Positions 1 through 10,238 of a DNA stretch of 64,000 nucleotides are shown piece by piece. A model generated the notes under the pieces. It was not told the origin of the DNA. It was given only the letters and a program-made list of their open reading frames with translations, and ran no database searches. Position 1 is the first letter of the stretch. Each line of letters opens with the position of its first letter. Both the position numbers and the translations under genes were made by a program. Source of the stretch: Volvox africanus (Eukaryota > Chlorophyta > Chlorophyceae > Chlamydomonadales > Volvocaceae). The stretch covers positions 2,889,001-2,953,000 of the forward strand of contig BSDZ01000011.1 of assembly GCA_030268105.1 (NCBI GenBank), read 5' to 3'.

Positions 1-1861
1 ACAGCGCCAGCTCCGTTAGCAGCCCGCACACGACCGCCTCATCACAGAAACGGTGCTTGCTTAACACCTCCTGCGAGCGGCATGGCGCAGTTCAACGCAG
101 TTTGAGAGAAGCAAACGCACGTCCCGTCAAGGACGCCGGCATTCCACCTTGAGGTGGCAACCTACCTGCCATTTCGTGCCAAATGTTTTTCATGTGTGAT
201 ACCGCAGCTTAACCCTACCCACATGAAGCCTGCGGCTACCTGAATCATGCTAAAGTGTATATGCAGCGGAACGAGACACACTGAAAATAGGGGGGGTTAA
301 ACTGACCCTACTGAGGTTGTGCAACAGACGCCTGCACACGGTTACGGGCATTTCCCATAGCACAAGGTTCTGGTTCACGCCGCCGGTCATAGGGGCGGAG
401 GCCCTGCACCTGTCCACGCGTCATCGTCTGCACCATGCACCATGCACCATGCACCATGCTAACCAGGTTACATTGGTAATGCGGACGCAAAGTCCCCTGA
501 CTCTTTTCCCGTCGTGGCAACATCGTGACACTGCAAGCCCTGACCTGCTAGAACACTCTGAGACGATCCTCCTCTCATCAGTCGCGCACCTGCATTGCCA
601 TTGGCCGGATTGACAGTCCGTGCATGTGTGTCCAGTACTCGTCATACGAGTAGAAGATTGTGGTGTGCAGCTCGAAGACCGCTTTCGCGAACCTCTCCTC
701 CTGCCGCTCATCCTCCCCTTTGTCGCGTCGGATGAAGTAGTTCTTCACCAACAGCTGCGTCAGATGGTCCCCAGCCACAAAAATGGTGGCCGGCGTCCAC
801 TCGGCATTGTGTCCCTGTCCACGCAAAGAACATTTTGCTTCAGCATCGTGTGATGAAGGCGCGGATCCTTCACAGCCCATGGCAGGGCACCAGGGTAGGA
901 ACCTACGGACTTCAGGAGGGCGTACTACTCACTCGGTTTCTCGTCCGCGGGTTGACGTTAAACGCCTGGAACCCGAAGTTCCGCCCCACACGCCACACGA
1001 TATTGTGTACCAGGTTCTCGAATGCGAACGTGTGCAACGCAGGCATTACGAACGGGTTTTTGCGGTCTCGTTCCTTCTTCTTTCTCTTCTTCTTCATGAT
1101 GCCCATTTCGGCGGGGAGAGCGCCATCCTCCTCTTCCTCCTTGTAGCCCTCGTCCTCCACAATGACGTGCTGACGTGCTGAAGCCGCTCCAGGGCGACGC
1201 ATGGCCGATTTTGCACGCCCTTTGGGCGCAGCCGACACACCGCGCATGATCGGCTTCTTTATGGCTGACTTTTGGACCGCAAAGGCAGCTGCAGTTGGAG
1301 CCTGCGTAGGGGCGCCGACAGAGCTCGGCCCATCACGAGCCAGCTCCGCCAATGCGCTATTCATTTCCATGGTCACAGTACCATTAGGTCTATCAACTGA
1401 TGCTGGCGCCTCTTCCTCATCGGCCAGCCAACCTGAAGCACAATCGGGTTGAGCAGGAGCGCGCTTTGCTCCTTTCAGGTTCGGATGTGCCAAGGTCGAG
1501 ACGGCCGTCAAGCATAAACCAGGACAATTTCCGTACCTGCCACGAACGTTTTCCAATCCTTTGCTCCAGGCGCCGGTAACACCTCCTCCTCCTCCCGCTC
1601 CTGACCAAGCCGCAATACCTCGTTTCCCCTCGAAGCGCTGAATGGACGAAGGAACCCAGCCGCTTTCTTCTGCTGTGCTACTCCAAGCTGCAGCTCTACA
1701 GGCTGCTGCAGCATCTCTTGCTGCTGTATATGTCCACGCTGTTGGTCGGAGAAAGAGGGCTGTCCCAGCATAAGCCTCAGGTTGCCCCACACCGAGCCCT
1801 GCGCGTCACCTCCTCCCCCACCATTGGGGGAAGGAGAGTCAGACGCAAAATGTACCGGCAT
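1..1861 (-). CDS. 1,3-beta-glucan (callose) synthase, FKS/GSL family, left copy, 5' part only
   Basis: This is the mirror copy of the right-hand glucan synthase gene, read leftward off the window. Exons by correspondence are 1537-1861 (ATG at 1861), 933-1432, 590-814 and 1-70 (cut by the edge). The large exon carries an acidic/basic linker followed by a segment with FGFQ...N typical of the N-terminal part of callose synthases. The last visible exon has the FKS1 domain-1 pattern: a hydrophobic stretch with LYFLIY, then HTPELLWFLY. The family polymerises UDP-glucose into 1,3-beta-glucan at the plasma membrane. Only the cytosolic N-terminal region is visible. No frame break separates this copy from the right one; one residue differs in exon 1 (Ser for Pro at about position 11). 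Whether the copy is complete beyond the window cannot be seen. Confidence 0.7.
431..458. repeat. (CACCATG)4 minisatellite
   Basis: There are four exact tandem copies of a 7-bp unit. The right arm has only three copies (62341-62361), which shifts the pairing of the two arms by exactly 7 bp. It lies in an intron of the glucan synthase copy. Confidence 0.9.
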
Positions 1862-3909
1862 CGGCTAATGCAGCTCACGCCCCATCCTCGTTTAGAACCA
1901 CGCTGCCCGTTGGACAGGGTGGCCCCTCTTATAACTGCTTCTGCGACGATGAGCCTGCGATCTCCTGTGTTGCTATGGCAAGCCTGACCTGCTCGCCTAA
2001 CCTTGCAACCTTGGCGCAAGGGTGGATAGTACAGTTGGCGATTCCCCCTCGTCTAAAAACTAGCAAGAATTAAGTTTTAGAAGTTGTTTCTTTTTCTATC
2101 TACCAAAAATGTAAAGTTACGGGCGTTCACGGAACGTGGCAACTAAGGTTCGCCCCAGCTTCACAATAGCGTCCGCTCCACCGTCATACGCAAGCATATG
2201 AGCAAGGCTTAAAGCCAACACTTTATGAGGATTTCATCAGGCCTACGTTAACGGGTTATAACGATGTACTAAGTGTAGAAATCGATGGTCTCCAGGTTTA
2301 TAAAATAGCGATATGTAGTTTAAATTTCGAGATGCACGTAACGATGCTATGCAGCATGATTGGCAACCCGTTTCGCTTGCAACCATCCATTCGTACATTG
2401 CCGTAAACTCAACCTAGCCAGTTATAATAAAACATGTTTAATCTTGTAATGTTAATCATAAGATATATTCTCTTACTGAATACTTGTCTAATTTTTTCCA
2501 TTACACGAGTATGTGACACTGTTCGTTGCTCCCTTCAGGTCCGTGAAAACTTCTATCTCTATCAGGCATTGTTAACTGTAAAAAAATTAATTTCATGTTG
2601 TATAGATAAACGAACCTGATAACAAGAGAAATGTTTGGAGGTACAAATATGTTCAGTTAAACTATGGCACCGGGTAAGATCGGGGGTGAGATACCTATCG
2701 GGGTCCTGGGTAACATAGTATGAAGAAACACCATGCTAGCTCATCGCACTGCAAAATTTAAACTAGCGTCCGCGGAAATAGATGTGGTATTCTTGCGTTA
2801 CAAATAGCTCGGGACCGCATCGATAAACCAGGTATACCTAACTAGGGGTGGGAACCGGCTTGTTATTATCTAATTTCCTTACCTCATGTCCCCAATCTTA
2901 TTACTTGTCTAATCTCAATCACCATGTAGAGGAACATGATGTGATAGCGGCGTCTGTTAACACAATTTACACTTTATGTGACTTTATGTGACCCAAAAGC
3001 CTAGTCTAGCTGTCCAAACTCGCCCTGCTAACCTAATCTTAGCCCCAAGTTTAGCAAATCTAGCTTTCATAACCTATTTGGCTACCTGTATCCGCTTCAT
3101 CTTATCCCTAAGTGAAGACAATCTGGCTGAAACAACCCACCCCGCTCGCTAACCTATCTTATCGTAGCCCCAGGTGAAGCCAGCCTAGCTAGCTTTAACA
3201 ACCCAATTTGCTAAGCCAAAAATCAGTCAAGCCAATCCACTATGCTACGTAACCCAGGTGGTGCTACGATCCCAATCCTGCTAAGCTAACCTAGCTAGGG
3301 ATACCGGTCCCGCTAAGCTAATCTTAGGGGCGTGGTCGTAATAATGCAGCTATGCAGCAAACCAGGCTAATGTAAAGCTGGGTGATGCAACTGCAGCACC
3401 CAAGAGCCGCTGCGGCCCCCCTGCCTCTAGGGGAAGCCACAAGCACAAGAGACCAATAGCTGCGGATGGGACGATTAATGGTGGGCTCAGGGTATCACAA
3501 ACTCGCCGCATCTCGCATCTGGGAGGGGGTGGGTTACCTGGCTGGCATCTGGCTTGCAGCGGCATCTAAATACGTTGGAACCCCCACCTTTTGCCGCATC
3601 TAGATACTCTCCTAGCCGCATCTGGATGTTAAGACCTATTTGTCACGCCCTCTAACTGTGTATGGCTAATGATATGTACCACGGGATGGACGGGCCCGAC
3701 AGGAGGCCGATGCCTACGCAAAATGTCGATGGCCTCCTTTTTTTACATGTTGGCACCAATGCGGCGACACCATATTTGCGGCTGATGCATGCTGCGGGCG
3801 GAACCCGAAGAGCATGTCCCTGACGCCCCGATGATTACCATGTCCTTAGGTGGAACCTTCGCTCTCCCCATTTCTTCGTTCTACACGTGACTACGCTATT
3901 GTGAAGCTG
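1862..3909. other. Intergenic stretch of the left arm with degenerate repeats
   Basis: No gene is supported here. From about 2040 to 2650 it is AT-rich and differs from the right arm more than its surroundings do. From about 3000 to 3340 it holds imperfect repeats: the block GCTAACCTAATCTTAGCCCC at about 3027 recurs in altered form at about 3149, and shorter GCTAAGCTAA versions follow. From 3500 to 3630 the motif GCATCTRGAT recurs about five times. The same layout is mirrored at 58889-60936. Confidence 0.7.
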
Positions 3910-4922
3910 CTACTTCGCCAGAGACCTCCAACGTAAAGGAGCAATGGCATGGACTATTAAGCTGCACCACGCGGCACGCAGTAGCCACCATCGCCTGTGC
4001 GCTACGGCTAGCCCATAACGGCCCTCATCGGCAGAAGCAGCGGTGCAATAACGGCGATGGCTCGCCGCAGCGGCGCCCCAGCCATCCGCATGAACCAAAC
4101 CATACGGCACGCCATATGAACTGTCGCCGTGTTGACAGCTGCCATGAGCCGAGTCCCATGTCCCATCTAGTACCGAGTTGCTGGTGGTTCTGGAACGGCT
4201 GGTTCTGTCAGGCGCATAAACGGCGGCAGCCAACTCAGCCACAAGGCCGGCGTGAATTTCTGCCAAGTCCATATTCTCTGCCATTGGGCCTGGATATACA
4301 CACGCCACGTATTTTGCCTTCAAGGAAAGAGCCACCAGCCTGTGAAGCGCGCGAGATCAAGGATAATTGCGGCAGCACAACCATTGCAGTAAACGAGGGG
4401 TTCCCAGCAAAAGCGCGCTGGCGCTACCTTAAGGCGCATGCTTTCCGACTGCCACATGCCTCTTCGATATCAGTCAACTCACGTGCAACTTGTCAGCCGC
4501 ATACCATCCGTTTATAGGATTTATCGGGTAAGCTTGGCAATACGGAACTGATCAAGATGGCGTTAGATCCCCACAGCTGAAGTTCAGGCCACACAGGCCA
4601 CCACGCACCGGGTGTATTGTCGCCGAAGACGTGAGCGCCGATGGTAGACTCCCTGCCATGCTGCCAGGAGCCGGGCCTTGATGCAGGCGGCCAAGCTGTC
4701 GGCTGCCGCCGAGACGCGAGCTTTCTCAGCCGCAGCCCTGATATTGGTTGGCACCGAAATGCAAGGTGAAGCATGGCCAGTTGACTGGAAGATCGAGTGC
4801 TCAGGAGACGGATTACATGCAGGCGTTGATTTCCATGCACTTTGCAAAGAGCGTGTCAGAGAAAACGGCGGGAAAACAAGAGACCCAACGGGTCGCGTGG
4901 CGGTGACACCGGGTTCAGCCAT
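3910..4922 (-). CDS. Two unrecognised open frames downstream of gene C, left copy
   Basis: An Ala-rich, Arg-rich frame of 112 codons (4584-4922) and a frame of 141 codons (3910-4335) are open in both arms with almost no amino-acid change. They may be 3' exons of gene C, whose main exon offers a GTGAGG donor just before its stop, but the phases I tried did not join cleanly. A competing frame of 115 codons overlaps (4493-4840). They may also be non-coding: near-identity of the arms here means conservation is weak evidence. No domain is recognised. Confidence 0.25.
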
Positions 4923-4971
4923 AACTCCTTTTCACTTCTCACCAGGCCCACCGCTCCTGCGCTTGCATACC

Positions 4972-6798
4972 TCACCCCGCATCCAAGTAGCGGCGAGCTG
5001 CCCGACAAATGATCGCAGCGGCGGCGGCACGCTGCTGTCGCCACGCTCGCATTAGGGTGTACGCATCAGTGGCCATTGCGGGATGGCCTCTGATCACAGC
5101 TGCAGCTGAGACCCCAGGCATCTCAGTGTTACGCAGGCGGGAGCGGCTGTCGAATGCCTGTCTTTGGTCACCACCATCAGATGGCCGAGCTGAAGCTTTG
5201 CCCACCGCAAAACCGGTGGCGATGAAACGTGGACGTAACATCGACCCGGCAGAACGCGCCCTGTCCTCACCAGGCATGGTGTGATCCCGTCCGGGGACAC
5301 TTCGTTGCTCGCATGCAAGGCATCCTGTGTCACATAGCAAAGAGACGAATGCCGATGGGGCCGCGGATCTGGTGTGCTCATCACTACGCAGTTGGGAGCT
5401 GCCCAATGAAGGTGCTGCCCGGGTGCAGCGTGCCATCAGCAGCGCTGACAGACGCTTGCGTCGATGTAATAAACGCTCAAGCACAGGAAAGGCTGGCGGC
5501 GCTGGTTGGCAGGGTACTCCCACCGGATCATGGTCAATACCTACGTAGATGTCGCTGTTCCTAGCAGACGTGCTGCCTTCCGTTGTGGATGTCGCAGGAG
5601 CTTTATGATGCGCCACGGATCCATTGCCAAGCAAAGCACGGCAGCCTTTCGATGCACTGAAGAGAGCGGCATATCTCTGATTAGTTGCGATCACAAAGCG
5701 CTTTGCCGACGGCCTGTCGTCGACAATTACGTCATGTTGGCTGTTGCAGGAAGCGTGTTGGTCACGTATGGCGCCTCTGAAGTCTGCAGCACGAACACCT
5801 CTTGCAAGCCACATTCCAGAGCCAGGCAAATCTTTACTTGATTCAGGCACAGGGCGCTCCGACACAGAGGGAGCAGCCGCAGGTACGTTCCTATTGGCAT
5901 GCGCCGTGGACAGCTTCTGGGAATTAGGCGCAGCGGTGCCAATGGGTTTGAAACGCGGCCGTGTGGAATCTCCTTCGGCTGCAACTGCCGATGCTGTGCG
6001 TGTGCTCCCTACTCCCGAGGCTGCTCCCTTCGCAACGGCTGCCCGACTCGTCCTGCAAACAACATTTTTACGTGCCATCGTGGCCATGCCGGCAGCTAAG
6101 CCTGACACTTCACGGCGATTTGGCTGCCCTGAGCACCAAGCCTTATTGGCACCATTTTCGCTTGGAGAGCATGGCAGTGGCGACAGCTTAGGCTTCCCCT
6201 GCGCCATAACGGAAATCGCTGCCGCAGCCGCAAGTTCCCCTAAGGTGCGAGTTAAACTATCGGCGTCTATGTCGCCACCCAATTCGCAATTGCTGGTAGC
6301 ATCTGCGGCTCGCCAAGGCCCAGTTGGAGGCTGGGCTTTGGCTTTATATGCGCTGCTTATAATGCCAGTTTGCGAATAACGGGTCTGATGCAGCGCATGA
6401 CGAGCGTGGTCCCGCACTGCTGGGTGAGGTGCTGCCGCTGAGGTTGCATGGTGGAAAGTTCCCCGCCAGGGCGGCCGGATCGCTGCACTTTTGGCTGCAA
6501 CTGCAGCTATTGGCCGCATCGGTGGTGCAGACTGGAAATGTACGCTTGTGTGATCTGCTCGCACCTCTGCGGTGTACTTAGTGTAGAGGTGTGTGACCAT
6601 GATCTCGGCCAACACGACGACGTCAGCGACAAGTCGCGCACCGGTGGTACGCCCAAGAAGTAAAGCCTCCGGAGTGATTATTCCCGCGTTCAGAAGCGTG
6701 GAGGAGGTCAGGGCACATTCGGGTAGGTGGAGTGTCGTGACCATAATACCAATCAAGCCTGTCCGCAGCGGCGTTTTGGAGAGCGCAGATCCTATCAT
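4972..6798 (-). CDS. Unrecognised gene C, left copy, one 608-codon open frame
   Basis: A single uninterrupted frame runs from ATG at 6798 to the stop at 4972. The N-terminal 65 residues are hydrophobic with LLLGRTTGARLVADVVVLAE. The middle is low-complexity Ala/Ser/Thr/Pro, and the end is Arg/Ala-rich and resembles a degenerate IQ motif (AAAIICRAARRY). In the right arm this coding sequence is interrupted twice by sequence missing here, so the left frame is a fusion made by loss of those segments. A 9-bp length difference at about 6160 (left longer) keeps the frame, and substitutions in the N-terminal part are conservative on this strand (V/I, L/I, E/Q) but radical on the other. This favours this strand as coding. 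No family is recognised. Confidence 0.5.
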   Translation of the reverse strand: MIGSALSKTPLRTGLIGIMVTTLHLPECALTSSTLLNAGIITPEALLLGRTTGARLVADVVVLAEIMVTHLYTKYTAEVRADHTSVHFQSAPPMRPIAAVAAKSAAIRPPWRGTFHHATSAAAPHPAVRDHARHALHQTRYSQTGIISSAYKAKAQPPTGPWRAADATSNCELGGDIDADSLTRTLGELAAAAAISVMAQGKPKLSPLPCSPSENGANKAWCSGQPNRREVSGLAAGMATMARKNVVCRTSRAAVAKGAASGVGSTRTASAVAAEGDSTRPRFKPIGTAAPNSQKLSTAHANRNVPAAAPSVSERPVPESSKDLPGSGMWLARGVRAADFRGAIRDQHASCNSQHDVIVDDRPSAKRFVIATNQRYAALFSASKGCRALLGNGSVAHHKAPATSTTEGSTSARNSDIYVGIDHDPVGVPCQPAPPAFPVLERLLHRRKRLSALLMARCTRAAPSLGSSQLRSDEHTRSAAPSAFVSLLCDTGCLACEQRSVPGRDHTMPGEDRARSAGSMLRPRFIATGFAVGKASARPSDGGDQRQAFDSRSRLRNTEMPGVSAAAVIRGHPAMATDAYTLMRAWRQQRAAAAAIICRAARRYLDAG

Positions 6799-7112
6799 GG
6801 ACGTTCAAGCCGTCCAGCCCTTCTATGGTTGCGGCTTGCGGGCAGGAGATAACTGGGATCTGCAGTCAAGTCGAGATCCACCTCCTTCCTCGTGTCAGGA
6901 TGTAATTGGTGATGAAAAACCTGTCATGGATTACGTGTGGGTATGGGATTCTTGAGGATGATAGAGCTCTTGTTACAGAGGGGGCCATTGGGACACGACA
7001 CTGTGTTAAGGCCGTCAAGCTGACAGTCTAGTGATACAGCTTTTATGCACCCCTGCGTCTTGCGTCCGTGCCAAAATGCATTGCACCTTACCCAGGTGTC
7101 AAACTTCTTCCC

Positions 7113-8846
7113 ATGGTGAAATTGGCTTTGGACTTGATTTTTCTTTCATCAACAAGCTCTCTTGAGCACAGGGGCAAAGTTGGAAATGGCGTGCACGCAG
7201 ATCGTGTCCATTTGGCAGATGGCAGCAGCAGCTATGAGAGCAGCAACGCAAACTCCAGCGCACAAGATCCCAGGGCCCCTGTTGCAGAGCTCCCTTTTGA
7301 GTCCATAGCGGATGCTGAAGCTGCAGTCGCTGCGATGATAGGAAACCTGCCGGTACTGAGCTGTGCACGCCGGGTAGGCCCGAGCGTGCCTGCTAATGCC
7401 AAAGCTGGCACCGTCCCGCCTGCGCAAACGGCACATCACCTTCCGAGCTTTCCGTCTGAAGACCGTGCAGTCGACAACGGCGAGGGGCAGGCGCGAGGAG
7501 CCAACGCACCGCAGGCTTCGAAGCCAGTGGCTTCGGCCTTCAGCTCATGTGACTAACCTTCGGAAACGTCTTGCAAAAATGACCTTGTGCCTGCGTCGCC
7601 AGGAACTTCCCCGGAGACAGCCCCTTCAAGCAGAGACCTGACGATATCGCAAAGCGTATCTGACAGCGGCCAGCAGTGCTTTGAAGTGCTGGCGGCCCTC
7701 TCCGAGGCGGAGTTGAATGGACACGATGAAGGTCGGAAAGACCACAGCAGCGAGCTCGTTAGCAAGGCGGCACACCTTGACGCTTCCGCGGCTGATGATG
7801 CTTATATTGCCGCTGGCGGCAGGATGGCAGATTCAGGCACAGATTTCTCATTTGACAGCTTAAGCGTCCCACCAGGTTTCTCGTCTCTGTCCAGGCCCGT
7901 AGCTTCGCAGGCACTACCATCGGCGACACCCCCGGTGCTCATGCATAAAATGGCGGAGCAGCAGCACGTTGAGATCTATCGAGCGCAGCCGCCGGCTCTG
8001 ACTGGCTTCTATCAGGACCAGGAACTGGCGGCGCAACCGCCGACGCAGGTCCTTCCGATTCCCATTCCCGTTCCCGTTCCCATTCCTGTCCCAGTCGCGC
8101 AGCATACGTCGGCGCAGCTGATGAGTGTGTTCGACGGACCGCACCTGCCCTCCTCGTCTGCGATACCCAAGCCTTTGGAGACATCATACAAGTTAGCGCA
8201 CGCACCGACGAGGCCACCCCCGATTGAGGACGAAGGGTCCAGTACTGACATCGATGACATGTTTAGTGAATGCATGTCGCTATGTGGGATTCCTTTGGGG
8301 GAAGCGCCGCAGAGACCGCCTCACACTACGGCCCTACAATCCAGCCAAATAAACGTTCCCATGTTCATAAACGGTGAATTCGGTGGTGCTTGTGCAAACA
8401 ACATGGGACTGGTTGTCGGTAGCATGGAGGCAGCGGCGCCAGTGCCCGCCGCCCCATATGCGTTGCCTCATCTGCCCGAGAGGCCGGAGTTTCAATGCCG
8501 TCCGCAGCCCTTTGCATTCGCGCCAGTAGACGCGGAGCAGAGCGCCTTGACGATGCAGCCACCGCCATTATTCGCAGCTCCACTCCCAGCCCCTCCCTCT
8601 GCACAATCCAACGGTCTACAGCCGATACAGTGGATACAGCCGCAGCATCCGTATGCGCCGCCTGGCTATGTGCCCTGTCCATTTGGAGCTGGGGCCCCTG
8701 ATTACGGTATGGCGGCCGTTGGTCTGCCGCAGACGATTTTCCAGGCGCACCAACCGCCGCTAAACTCGCATGCTGGTCTGTCTGCAGTGGGAGCATATGC
8801 GCCGGCGTTGGGCGCGTTTGCCGGCTATAATAGCGGCGCACATTGA
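7113..8846 (+). pseudogene. Gene D, left copy, internally deleted and with a nonsense codon
   Basis: This is the mirror of right-arm gene D (minus strand, about 54.5-48.0 kb). The frame from ATG at 7113 is stopped by TAA at 7554-7556, where the right arm has GAA (Glu). Without that stop the same frame runs to 8846. Two internal segments of the right arm are absent: about 4.15 kb at the join near 7674-7680 and about 0.75 kb at the join near 7826-7832. Both joins happen to keep the reading frame. The C-terminal half is Pro/Gln-rich with a PIPVPV run and ends NSGAH-stop, and is intact here although broken in the right copy. No domain is recognised in what remains. A shortened but functional protein starting downstream of 7556 is possible but not shown. 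Confidence 0.6.
8055..8095 (+). repeat. Coding hexamer repeat (Pro-Ile/Pro-Val)
   Basis: Repeats of CCCATT/CCCGTT encode alternating Pro-Ile and Pro-Val. The left copy is two residues (6 bp) longer than the right (about 48665-48700), an in-frame length change. Confidence 0.75.
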
Positions 8847-8925
8847 CCAGTGCTCTGGTGCACATGCAGCTTTGGGAAAATAGCCCGCCTGTTGGTGGCA
8901 GGTTGGCGGGACGCGGAGCGTCGAC

Positions 8926-9480
8926 ACAGCCGTCGAAGCGAAGACGATAGCCCATATTGGTGCAGCATTCGACATTTCGAAGCTTCGTGACGTTGAATTT
9001 TCACATTCGTAAAGTTTCAGTTTGCATATCGCTACGGCTTGTATCTGGACCTCGCGAACCGATGGCCTCCGCGCCAATTTCGCGGAACTGTTCCCCGAGA
9101 TGGCATCCAAGGTTACTAACTTAACAACGACATTTCATGGATTCATGCCTGGACAGCTCAATTCATGCCTTGACCTTGCAGTGAATGATCCCGCAACGCA
9201 GGTGCGGAGGCTCTCAATCCGCTCAACCTAAGGTCAAAATCAAACTTGCAGACTGACAGATTTCCACAGTTAGCAGAGACAAATGCTTATGGAAACGCAA
9301 GGCCGATAATGCAGAGCTCTGTTATAGTTCGTGCCTTTCTTTCCTGCTACGTAGCTTTCCTTCTTTTCACGACACCTACGGCCTTGACTTTGATTTTATT
9401 CGCTGATTTATACCTTAGGGTCGCGTGGGTTTCCTATCGTCTAGACAAATTTGTATAGAATCAGCCATGTTAACCTTGGA
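8926..9480. other. Single-copy sequence just inside the left arm, no gene seen
   Basis: This starts where homology to the right arm stops. Short open frames exist but have no recognisable motif or splice structure. Confidence 0.5.
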
Positions 9481-9489
9481 GGAACGCTT

Positions 9490-10035
9490 TAAGATTGATT
9501 GAGCTTACTCTAGCACGTGAATTCGTGTCTGATGGTGGTAAGCCAGGCGTGAAAATGCGCAGGTACACGAATTGGATGGGTACGCCACAACATGGTACGA
9601 GCCATATTTCAATGTCAGTGTACACATCTTCACTTCGTTTCTGTCTTGGTGCTAGGGCACTAGAGGTTAACCGTCCTAACGGCTGCCTAAGAGGGCAACG
9701 TGTCGTGTCTGCAATTATGCTGATTCCGTGAAAGATGAATACCATGTGGTGATGGAGTGTCCCGCCTATATGTGCCGGTTTTGTTAATTTGGGGAGGGGA
9801 CAGAGCTCTAATATGCCTCAACTTATGTCAATTCAAGACCAACTCGGCCTTGCCAGAATTATCCATGGCGTTCGTATGAGGCGTTCGTTGAATATGGGCA
9901 GGACTTAACTTTGTGCTATTAGAGAGATAACGCATGTTCGCGCGGCCCTATTAGCCTCCTGGCTCGCCGGGCCTTACGAGCTCTTTTTAAGAGTTTGCAA
10001 CAATCATCATCATGATCACGTATAAATTCGAAAAT
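9490..10035 (+). mobile_element. 5'-truncated LINE (non-LTR retrotransposon) 3' fragment
   Basis: The translation shows the characteristic LINE C-terminus: SSLRFCLGARALEVNR, then after a frameshift a cysteine-rich CNYADSVKDEYHVVMECPAY, then HGVRMRRSLNMGRT. The 3' untranslated part contains GGCTCGCCGGGCCTTACGAG and ends at about 9995-10020 with an ATC-rich tail. A related tail in the opposite orientation lies at about 13990-14085. The frameshift and missing 5' part make it inactive. Confidence 0.72.
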
Positions 10036-10238
10036 TACGGCAAAAAAGAGTTGTATAATATATCCAACTAAAAAGGCTCCAAGCATAAAGCCTTTTCAAT
10101 ATACCGACACCCTGCGTATCGGAGCACGGTATCACGGGCACGCAGTGAATTCTCAAGAATTAAGCAATGTGCGTCGTGGCCGCTTACCATACAACTTACA
10201 TATGAATTTTGAGCACTGCTTATGGATACCTACAAGGA

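Larger units (their letters stand above)
1..8925. repeat. Left arm of a large inverted duplication
   Basis: This arm is the reverse complement of the right arm (position p pairs with 62798-p over most of its outer part). It reaches the left edge of the window, where base 1 pairs with base 62790. The inner end lies at a shared GTCGAC near 8920-8925 (right arm 47829-47834); sequence beyond that is unrelated. The arm holds the 5' part of a glucan synthase gene, a long intergenic stretch, gene C and a deleted copy of gene D. Identity is almost complete at 1-1.9 kb and 2.7-5.7 kb, and lower at about 2.2-2.6 kb and 6.2-8.9 kb. Confidence 0.97.

Noticed and set aside
3701..3745. Hairpin AGGAGGCC...GGCCTCCT followed by seven T, like a bacterial terminator
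   Set aside because: The window is eukaryotic and no gene ends there on that strand; probably chance.
6593..6955. Plus-strand open frame antisense to gene C (right mirror 54701-55096)
   Set aside because: Differences between the arms are radical on this strand but conservative on the gene C strand; however, the right version begins with a good ATG and some doubt remains.
7068..8846. Left copy of gene D as a retroprocessed, intron-free copy
   Set aside because: The joins lack GT..AG borders and flanking non-coding DNA is shared with the other arm, so it is a deleted segmental copy.
9022..9458. Short open frames between the left arm and the LINE
   Set aside because: No recognisable protein and no splice support.
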